Shown: positions 25,301 through 33,238 of the stretch, piece by piece | How positions within the stretch are numbered: the first letter of the stretch is position 1 | Layout of the letters: the number at the start of each line of letters is the position of its first letter | Assembly (NCBI GenBank): GCA_008330645.1 | Contig: VLTN01000024.1 | Coordinates: 124,001-188,000 of the forward strand | Direction of reading: 5' to 3' | DNA length: 64,000 nucleotides | DNA from: Cafeteria roenbergensis | Taxonomy: Eukaryota; Sar; Bigyra; Bicosoecida; Cafeteriaceae | Notes under the pieces: generated by a model | What the model was told of the DNA's origin: nothing | The model's database searches: none | The model's input: only the letters and a program-made list of their open reading frames with translations | Program-made: the position numbers and the translations under genes

Positions 25301-28067
25301 GGCAGCCGCGGCGGGGTCGGCGTCGGCGGGCTCGGCGGGCTCGGCGGCTCCCTTGGCGGCGGAGGCGGAGGCCTCAGCCGCCTTGGCCTTTTCTGATTCC
25401 GCCGCCGCCGCCTCCTCCTCGGCAAACGCGCGAAGCACGACCGCTGCGGCCTCGCGTGCCGCCGTGGTCCCCACCAGCTCCGGCCTGGCCACGCACGCCG
25501 CCGCCGCGGCAGCTGCTGATGCTGCCTGTCGGTCCTTCACAGCCATCGCAACGGCCTCGGCCGAGCGGCGCTGCGGCGCGAACCGCCGCAGCAGCGACAC
25601 CCACTCCGCGCACGACTCGAGCACGAAGCTGCGAAGCTGGCGGCGCATAATCCGCTGCGCCACCAGCACCAGCCGGCGCAGCTCGGAGCGCGAGTAGGCC
25701 GCCACGTCCTGCTGGTAAAAGTCGTACTTGGGCGGGGACAGCGAGTCTGTGAGGGAGTTGCTCGCGTCACGGGCCCACTCCACGACCAGACGGTTGGTCA
25801 CGTGGCCCATGTGGCGCGTCAGAGCGTGCTTGAAGAGCTTCAGGGGGAGCGGGAGCGGGGACGCCCCGGAGGTGGGCTTGGACCCTGCGGCGAGCTCGAT
25901 GCCAAGCGTCTTCGGGTCGGCGACGAAGCGGGCCGAGTCCCCGACCACGGTTGTCCACACGCCGGGCAGGGCCGTGAGCACCGCGATGGCTGGGGGATCG
26001 TGGAAGCGCACGCACGTGCGGAGGTGGTCCGCGGCCACCTTGAACTCGACCAGACGCTCGCGCTCGGCCCCGGGCCCGAACACGTCGATCTTCCCGGCAG
26101 CTGGGGCTACGGGGCGCGCGGGCACCGGCGGCAGGCGCAGCTGCGAATAGGCCGTGCGGAGGTCCTTGGCAGGGTCGTCCTCGGCCTCCTTGGAAGCTGA
26201 GGCAGCGGCAGCTCTGCCAGCAGCGACGGAGGCCGAGCCGTCGGCCAGCGCGGGCCCCGCGCCGCCTCCAGTCACCGACGTGCCGGCCTCGCCGTCTTCC
26301 TCCCCGAGCCGTGGCAGCGTCGCCGCGCCCGCCCCGACGGCTGGCGGCGGGGGACCGGTGAGGATGTGCCTCAGCACGGCAGTCTTGACCGCGGAGTCGT
26401 AGCCGTCCACAATCTCCGTCAGCAGCGGGCCGAGCTGGGGGGTTCGCTCCAGGTCTGCGAGCAGCGCGGCGGAGCCGTCGGCGGCGCCGGCCCCTGCGGC
26501 AGTCCCCTGGGGGCCGCCTGCCGACGCGGAGGCGCTGCGCTTGGCGGTGCCCCTGAGCCCTCGGGCAGCGGCTCGGCCTCCGAGGCCGGTGGCGCCCCGG
26601 CCGCCCAGCGCGCCCGCCTTGCCCCGCGGTTTGCCTCGCTCCTTGCGCCCCGCAGCGCGGCCCTTCGCCGCGGCGCCTCTGGGGCCGGCACCGCCCGCGG
26701 CGACGACGTCGTCGTCGTCGTCCTCTGAGTCGTCCTCAGCGCTGGCTCGGAACTGGGCGGGCCGGGCAGCAGCCTCGCCCTCGTCCGCGTCGCCCTCTGC
26801 TCCCGCCGAGAGGCGCTTTGCCAGCTGCCGCTCGGCGTCAATGAGCTCTGCCAGGTGCAGGCTCGGGTTGCCGGTGCGGAAGGCGAAGGAGGAGCGGAAC
26901 CCGACCGCGCGCTTGTGGATGCGCTGGATGACGTCATCGCCGACTGGGGCGCAGTCCAGGGGTGCGGCGTCGTTGACGAGAAAGTCCAGGCGCAATGCGG
27001 CCTTGGCCTCCTCTCTGCGCCGCATGGCAGCCAGGAGGCGCCGCGCGTGCATGACCCTGTCCTCCGTCTCAAAGAGAAGGTTGAGCCTGGTGACGGACTT
27101 GGTCTTGTTCGGGAAGCTGGACTCGGGGGTGAACACGACGGAGTATCGCTCCGTCTTGGGATCGTAGCCCGTCACGTCAACGGGCTCCCAGCGCCACTCC
27201 CCGGTAAAGGCAGGGGCCCATCCGCGGCCCACCCGCGTCCACGACTCGGGCGTGCCCGTCTCGAAGTCGAGCGAATCGAACAGACCCAGGCGAAACCGCC
27301 CGCTGTCGACGCGCAGGAAGCGAGGGTCGGAGAGAGGCGCCGGCGCCATGTCGACGAGGGCACTGCGGAGGACGCCGGGGGCAGGGAGGGTTGGGGGGAA
27401 GCAGGTCGATGCGGCGTGCGGGGCGCGCGACTGGCCCGGCCGGGGGAGGAGGGCGCGAATCTGCCTTTGCGGCGGCTCACCGGACCTCGGGATCCTCCTC
27501 CGCTCCGTCGCCGAGCAAGTCCAAGACGAGAGTGAGCGATGCCTCGCGCTCGGCGGCGGTGAGGCCGGAGGTGGCGGACTCGGCCGTTTTGCTTGTGCTC
27601 TCCATCGCAGTCGTCGCGGCCGCCTCCCGAACGATGGCCACGCCGTGGGCTGAATGTGTCGCGGACGGGGCCTTGCGCACGCCACCTGGGAACGGCCGGA
27701 CCACGCCCTTGTTGCCGCGGGGCCGCGGAAGCACGGGCTGCGAGGCGGACGAGGAGGCAAACTTGAGCGGGATGTTGCTCGCCCCCATCTCCATGACAGG
27801 CACAGCGGGGGCGTGCCCGAGCCCCCCCAGCGTGCTGCCACCGGAGGCGGCCTTGCCGCTGCGGCCGAGGGTCGTGCCCAAGGTGGAGCGCCCAGTGCTG
27901 GACATGCGCGACTGCGTGCCCGAGGCCTTGCTGCGCGCGCCCAAGCGCTGGGAGGCCCAGGCCGGAATCGGGCGGGGGTCGCGGAACTTTTCCAGACTCT
28001 CGATGCTGGCCGCGAGCTTGTCCGACCTGAGCGTGCCGCGCCCGCGAGAAGCGGAGGGCTCCGCCAT
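13331..28067 (-). CDS. Axonemal dynein heavy chain, inner-arm type
   Basis: The ATP-driven motor subunit of a ciliary dynein, about 4,872 residues. Exon 1 is 27481-28067 (start MAEPSASRG in a gccATGGcg context). A phase-2 118-nt intron (GTGAGC donor, CCTCCGCAG acceptor) leads to a 14,032-nt exon with no further interruption. The first ~1,000 residues are long, partly low-complexity, with acidic and Lys/Arg-rich runs. The tail and linker follow. AAA1 has GPAGTGKTET near residue 2117; AAA2 GGTGSGKT near 2400; AAA3 GDTGTGKS near 2825; AAA4 GVGGSGRKS near 3177. The stalk coiled coils and microtubule-binding tip lie at about 3450-3720. The C-terminal domain ends with KTSERRGMLSTTGHSTNFV, typical of axonemal chains. 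Features around AAA1-AAA2 (DLPLFRGITRDLFPG) recall the single-headed DNAH3/7/12 group. All four P-loops look intact, so it is probably functional. The exact isoform needs a tree. Confidence 0.95.
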
Positions 28068-28510
28068 GGCCCGCTGCCAAACGACGGAACGGACTGTGGC
28101 AACCCAGGAGCGCGGCTCAGAGGGCGGAGAGGAGCAGGTCGGTTGCGGGCCGGGACGAAGGGGCTCCCCGGGCAACTTCACCCGCGCGAAGGGTGTGCGG
28201 CACGGCCGTGGCGCGCGGCAGGCGCGGCTGGGCTGCGGGCGGGACGTTTTGCGGACGCAACCGTCGCTGCTCTGCCCTAACTCACGGGCAGAGTCTTGTT
28301 CAGACCGGGCTCGACCGGGTGCGAACCTTGTGCGCGGCCAGATTTGCAGTTGGGGGCGCGCGCACACCGCACCAGGCTGCCCCTGCCCCCCCGTCCCGCA
28401 ACCGCAGCCCCGCCCCCCCCCCCCCCCCAACTTGCTGGATTGCGCGTTGTGCGGTGCTTGTGGCTCGAGGCGCTTGGGCTGCGGACTGCGCCCTCGGCAA
28501 CCCTTGCGCC
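28068..28510. promoter_or_regulatory. Divergent promoter region with C15 tract
   Basis: This 443-bp stretch separates the dynein start codon (28067, minus) from the start codon of the low-complexity protein (28511, plus), so it must carry both promoters. Its one striking feature is an uninterrupted run of fifteen C at 28414-28428. Poly(dC/dG) tracts can disfavour nucleosomes or form G-quadruplex-type structures; a regulatory role here is inference only. Confidence 0.45.
28414..28428. repeat. Poly-C homopolymer, 15 bases
   Basis: Fifteen consecutive C within the divergent promoter between the dynein and low-complexity genes. It is the longest homopolymer I noticed in the window and a likely site of length error or of strain-to-strain variation. 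Confidence 0.9.
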
Positions 28511-31500
28511 ATGGCCAGCGGGCCGTCGTGGCGGTTGCCGGCCAACGCCGAGGCTGCCAGGTCGCCACGCCCTGCGCCGCGAGCCGTGTTCAGCCCGGCG
28601 ACTTCGGCCAAGGCAGTGACGGCGCGAAGCGTGCTGCAGTTCAAGCTCCGCCTGTCGCCTCGGGGCCCGGGCGCAGGCGCCCACAACCAGCCAGCCCGGC
28701 AAGCTGGCGACCAGTGGCGCGGCGGTGCAGCGTCGCTCGCCGACGCCGAGACGCGCGGCGGCCGCGACTGGGACGTGGACAACGCGCAGACTCGCATGGG
28801 CAGTTCTGTGGTCACTGCTGTCTCCCCCTTGAGGTCATCTCGTGGCCTCGGCGCAACGGGTGCAAGCTCGCTGCGCCTGGGCCCGCTGTTCCGCTCCGCG
28901 GGCCAACCTGCCGAGGCGCCGGGGCCCCAGGGCACGGCGCGCTCCCCCAGCGGCATCCACGCGAGGGGCACGCTTGGGGCATCTGTTCGTCGCGGCCGCG
29001 CCTCCCCGCCACCTGCGCGCCGTGCGGCTCTGCTTGGCGATGCGGAGCGGCAGGCCATCGACTCCATCGTGGCCTCGGCTCTGCCCAGCGACCCGCGCAG
29101 GGTCGCGTCGGCATCGCCCAGTGGCCGCACGGCCGTGGCAGCGGCGGGGCGCGTGCCGGTGGCGTCGCCGCCCTCCGCCGCCGCCGGCGGCAGCGCGCTG
29201 GCGGGCTCGACGGCCCGCGGCCGACGTCGTCGCCGCTCGCTGGATGACGAGGCTTCGCGCCGCCCTGGCAGCTGCGGGTCGGAAGGCGGCCCGCAGTCGG
29301 CAGGGTCGGCGACGGCGCGAAGCGTTTCCGCCTCGCCATCGCGCGCTGCTCTTCTCGGGCTCAAGTTGCCCCGATGGGGCGTGGGCATCACCGGCTCTCA
29401 CCGTGACTCGGAAATGATGGCTGCGGCCGCCAAGCTGGCATCGGAGGCACTGGGAGGTGGCTCCGCGCAGTCGCAGCACAGCGCGTCGCTCAGGGGTGGG
29501 GCGAGCTCCGAGGAAGCGCCCGGCTTGCTGGGGATCCACGTGGAAGGCCACCGGCCCGCCTCGTCGCACGTGGCTGGTCCGGTTGCCAGGGCAGGGGCGG
29601 GCGGCCTGAACTCGCCCAGCCACCCCACCGGGGCGGAGGCGCTGGCAGCGGCTGCGGAGTTTCGCGCCCGCTCCAAGGCGAGGCACGGCTCCGCGGGGGT
29701 CCATCCGGAAGCGAGTGAGCGGCGGGAGGGGCCGGCCGTGCGCGCGCTGATGCCCAGGCTCCCCGAGGCGCGCGCAGGACTGCTGGGCCACCACACGGGG
29801 GGCGCTGACGGGTTCGGCTGGTGGCACGGGTCCGCCGCAGCTGGCGCCGGCGATGCTGACGAGACTGAGGCGCATGCTCTGAGCGGGTGGCCAGCGGCAG
29901 CTGAGGACAGTGACTCCAAGCAGCACCAGCGACGGCAGCGCCCAGAGCAGCGCGGGTGGCACGGCGAGGCGGCAAGCGGGCTCTGGAGTGGCCCCGGCAG
30001 CGGTGGCCCCGGGGGACAGCAGCCTGCGAACGGCGGGCCAAGGACGCGGGCTGGTGGTGGCGGGCGAAGCCGCGACTCCTGGGGGGCTGGCTCCCGCCCC
30101 GCAAACGGTGCGGGCGACGCTAGCTGCGCCGCAGGGCAGGGCGACGGCGGGTTCGTGGGGTCTGCCGAGTGGTATGCAATGATTGAGCGGCGCCTCGCGG
30201 AGGCGGAGGCGGAGGCGGAGGCCAAGGCGGGGGAGGAGGCAGCGGCGCGCCCAGGCCACCCGCAAGCCGCGCGAGGCGGCCGCAGCGAGGCCGGGGGCGG
30301 GGGCTGGGGCCTGCACTCCAGGCCCTCCAGGCGGCAGGCTGGCGCTCGGTGGGAGCAGGACGACGGCTGGGAGCCGCCCCGCCGGCCCGGCGACGACGCG
30401 AGGCGGGTGGAGGCAGAGCTCGCCGCCGGAAGAGCCCGGCTCGAGGAGGCGGTGCGGCGCGGCCGGCTCACCAGGGCGGAGGCCGAGCGGCTGGTGGAAG
30501 GCACGGTGTATGGCTCTGCCGCAGCGGTTTCGGCGCAGGCGAAAGCCGCCCTCCGGCCGCCGGGGCAGCGGCAGTCCGCGCAGCGCGCCACAGCGGCGCC
30601 CATCGTTCGGATTGGCTCTGCTGGTTTGGGGGCGGACGGTGGCGCTGGCGGAGGCGGAGGCGGAGGCGGAGGCGGAGGCGGAGGCGGAGGCGGAGGCGGA
30701 GGCGGAGGCGTCGTCGCACCGGTTCTGGATGTGGGTCCCCCATCGAGCCCTCGCGGCAGCCCGTCGAAGCGGGCGGGAGCCGGGGAGGCGGGCGCGAGCG
30801 GGCGGGCGGGGCAGCTGGGCCGCCTGGTGGTATCCACCAGAACCGTGGGGCAGGAGGGGCTCAGCGCCCAGTCCCCGACGGTGGGTCGCTGGGCGCCAGA
30901 CGAGGCGTTGGGCGGGGTCCCCGTCGCTGGGAGGTCGCTGAGCCGGCGCGGCATGGCCGGGAGGAGCTTCCGCGTCGCCGCGGAGCGGTCGGAGCGTCTG
31001 GCTCCCTCCCGGCCAGACTCGCCCCGGGGTGCCAAGGCCGTCTCTCACGCGTTCGCTGACGTACAGGCGCGGCTGGCAGGGCGGTCTGGCTCGCCGCGCC
31101 GCGTAACCGTGGCTGTGGCGGCTACTGCTGTGCTAGCCGTGGCGCGCGGGCTGCCCGGTGGCCGCCAGTCCGCGGCCGTGCCCCCCATGGTCAGGCTCGA
31201 CCCGGATGCCGCAGCAGCAGCCGGTGCGGATCCGTCGCTGATGGGCCCGTCTGTGGGGCTTCAGCGGCCAATCACGTACGAGCGGCATCAGACCGGCCGG
31301 CGACGCACCACCGACTTCCTGCGCAAAGGCGCAGGGGGCGCTGGAGCAGCGCGGGGTCGGTCGCCGGCGACGCGGTCCCGGCCAGGAACGGCCGGAACAG
31401 CCGGAACAGGGGCCAGCGGTGCCTCCGGGGAGTCCGGGAGTCGCTTCCACCGGCTCTCTCGGCAGAGCAGCTCGGCGGGGAGAGGGCCTCGCCCAAGCAC

Positions 31501-32971
31501 GGCCGGGGACGCCAATTTGGCGGGAGGGCGACCGGACAGGCTTGCTGGGTCGCCGCGCGCGCGCGGTGGAGTCGGGGGGATCGACGGCGCCGCGGCCGGC
31601 GCGTGGCAGGCTGCGGTCACGAGCGACCGGGCTGGTGCCTCGAGGAGCAGGACGAACAGCGCGGCCAGCAGCCGCGTCGGCAGCGCGGAGGGCGGCGCCG
31701 GCGACGGTGGCAGCGGCGTCGGCAGCGTGGCGGGCAGCGCCGGTGCCGGCGGCAGCGCGTGGAACTCCGGGTCCAAGGACGGATCACAGCAGGCGCGGCC
31801 GCAGAGCTTCGAGAGCCGGAGAGGAAGCAGGCCGGGCGGCCCGTCGTCCCGCGGGGAGCGGTCGACGTCTCCCGGGCAGAGCTCTGCGTTGGACCCGGTT
31901 TCGCCCACGTCCGCGGCGTCGTCGCGGAGCGAGGTTCCAGCCGTCGCTGGGCAGCAGCACACGGACACGGTGCGGAGCGGACACCCGACCAAGGCCCCCC
32001 CGGGCGGCGCTGGAGCCGCCGGCCTTCCTCCGTCGCTCGCCCAGGGACTGCCTGGCGCGGACGCGCGGTCCGCTGATGGCGGCGACGCGGGCGGCGCTGT
32101 GGGTGGCCGTGGTGGCGGGCGCGGGGCGGATGGCGAGGCGGCGCGCTCTGAGGGAGCAGCGGGTGGCAGAGCGGCGGCCAGCCTGAACGGCACAACCAGC
32201 TCGCTGGGGGCTGGCGTGGCCCGTGGATCAGACGGGCGCCCTGCGCATTCCGGGGAAGGAAGCGAGGGCGGACCCGATGCTGCCGCGGCGGGGATTGCTG
32301 CGAGCGGTCCATCGCAGCAGGGGCAGGGAAGCGGCGCGCTGGCGGCTGTGGACGGGCTGCGGGACGGCCGCGGCGAGGGCGGGGCGCGCGACGAGGCTGC
32401 GGGTGCGGTTGGGGCTTGGGAGGGCGAAGCCAAGAGCGGCGGGCTGGAGCCTGGCGCCGGAGAGAGCGGTCGAGGCATCCTGGCCGACGGGGGCGCGGCG
32501 CCTGCCCTCGGGGACGCAGCAACGGGCGCAGCGACCTCGCCGAGGCTCGAAGGATCCCCGCGACCGAGCACGGGGCAGGGCTCCGCAGGGGCTGGAGACG
32601 GGCCGATTGGGGCGGAATCAAGCGCCGCAACGGGGCGCGGGGCTGCTGCCACGGCAGACGGCTCCGAGATGGGGGAGCGGCCAGCTTCCGGCGCCGGCGC
32701 ATCGGCCGCGGATATGGCGGCCGCTGCACAAGCCAAGGCAGAAGCAGCAGCGCTGGAGCGCAAGGCGGCAGAGGCCAAAGCCGCGCGGGCAGAGCGCCGG
32801 CACCTGCAGCGCGAGAAGCGGCGAGCGGAGCTGGAGGCGGAGCTGTCGATGCAACTTGCGCTGCAGACTGCGGAAACGGTGTCCAAGGCAAGGCTTGGGT
32901 CGTCTGGAGCGCTCGCCGCTCACCACGACAGCGTGGTCGGGTGGGCTGCTACAAGCGCGGCTGCGCCCTAA
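28511..32971 (+). CDS. Large low-complexity protein, function unknown
   Basis: I do not recognise this protein (1,486 residues from the ATG at 28511, chosen for its gcgccATGGcc context; the frame stays open for 106 codons upstream). It is rich in Gly, Ala, Ser, Arg and Pro, with no signal peptide. A Glu-Ala stretch (30197-30220) and a Gly run of about twenty residues (30647-30706) come from the same GC-rich hexamer read in different frames. A basic helix-forming segment with Glu/Arg periodicity lies at about 30400-30500. The last 100 residues (about 32700-32900) are strongly charged and should form a coiled coil (KAARAERRHLQREKRRAEL). The uninterrupted 4.5-kb frame and the defined C-terminal coil argue that it is real. 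It is divergent from the dynein gene, so a ciliary or cytoskeletal link is possible but unproven. No intron is evident. Confidence 0.72.
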   Translation: MASGPSWRLPANAEAARSPRPAPRAVFSPATSAKAVTARSVLQFKLRLSPRGPGAGAHNQPARQAGDQWRGGAASLADAETRGGRDWDVDNAQTRMGSSVVTAVSPLRSSRGLGATGASSLRLGPLFRSAGQPAEAPGPQGTARSPSGIHARGTLGASVRRGRASPPPARRAALLGDAERQAIDSIVASALPSDPRRVASASPSGRTAVAAAGRVPVASPPSAAAGGSALAGSTARGRRRRRSLDDEASRRPGSCGSEGGPQSAGSATARSVSASPSRAALLGLKLPRWGVGITGSHRDSEMMAAAAKLASEALGGGSAQSQHSASLRGGASSEEAPGLLGIHVEGHRPASSHVAGPVARAGAGGLNSPSHPTGAEALAAAAEFRARSKARHGSAGVHPEASERREGPAVRALMPRLPEARAGLLGHHTGGADGFGWWHGSAAAGAGDADETEAHALSGWPAAAEDSDSKQHQRRQRPEQRGWHGEAASGLWSGPGSGGPGGQQPANGGPRTRAGGGGRSRDSWGAGSRPANGAGDASCAAGQGDGGFVGSAEWYAMIERRLAEAEAEAEAKAGEEAAARPGHPQAARGGRSEAGGGGWGLHSRPSRRQAGARWEQDDGWEPPRRPGDDARRVEAELAAGRARLEEAVRRGRLTRAEAERLVEGTVYGSAAAVSAQAKAALRPPGQRQSAQRATAAPIVRIGSAGLGADGGAGGGGGGGGGGGGGGGGGGGGGVVAPVLDVGPPSSPRGSPSKRAGAGEAGASGRAGQLGRLVVSTRTVGQEGLSAQSPTVGRWAPDEALGGVPVAGRSLSRRGMAGRSFRVAAERSERLAPSRPDSPRGAKAVSHAFADVQARLAGRSGSPRRVTVAVAATAVLAVARGLPGGRQSAAVPPMVRLDPDAAAAAGADPSLMGPSVGLQRPITYERHQTGRRRTTDFLRKGAGGAGAARGRSPATRSRPGTAGTAGTGASGASGESGSRFHRLSRQSSSAGRGPRPSTAGDANLAGGRPDRLAGSPRARGGVGGIDGAAAGAWQAAVTSDRAGASRSRTNSAASSRVGSAEGGAGDGGSGVGSVAGSAGAGGSAWNSGSKDGSQQARPQSFESRRGSRPGGPSSRGERSTSPGQSSALDPVSPTSAASSRSEVPAVAGQQHTDTVRSGHPTKAPPGGAGAAGLPPSLAQGLPGADARSADGGDAGGAVGGRGGGRGADGEAARSEGAAGGRAAASLNGTTSSLGAGVARGSDGRPAHSGEGSEGGPDAAAAGIAASGPSQQGQGSGALAAVDGLRDGRGEGGARDEAAGAVGAWEGEAKSGGLEPGAGESGRGILADGGAAPALGDAATGAATSPRLEGSPRPSTGQGSAGAGDGPIGAESSAATGRGAAATADGSEMGERPASGAGASAADMAAAAQAKAEAAALERKAAEAKAARAERRHLQREKRRAELEAELSMQLALQTAETVSKARLGSSGALAAHHDSVVGWAATSAAAP
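30197..30220. repeat. GCGGAG hexamer repeat, four units
   Basis: Four perfect copies, read in the frame that encodes alternating Ala and Glu, inside the low-complexity protein gene. The same hexamer appears in another register 430 bases downstream. Confidence 0.85.
30647..30706. repeat. GGCGGA hexamer repeat, ten units
   Basis: Ten perfect copies that encode an uninterrupted polyglycine stretch in the low-complexity protein. It is the same hexamer as at 30197-30220 in a different codon register. Its perfection suggests recent expansion. Confidence 0.9.
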
Positions 32972-33238
32972 ATCCCCAGCCTGGCGGCGGGAGCCGTTCC
33001 AGCCGAGGCAGCGTCTCTCACAACATTGGCTGCTGCCTGGCAACGGCAGCGCCCTTGTGTCCTGCCTGCCGCAAGCATGAGTGGCGCAGCTCGAACGCGC
33101 ATGCCTCTCGACCGCGAAAGTCAGCGTGTGCATGCGGCGCTATGACTGAACCCATTGCCGGCGGCCTCGAGAACGTTGCACGCGCGGAAACGAGGCAAGA
33201 CGAAAACGAAACCCCCCAAAAAATGCAGATTTGACCGC

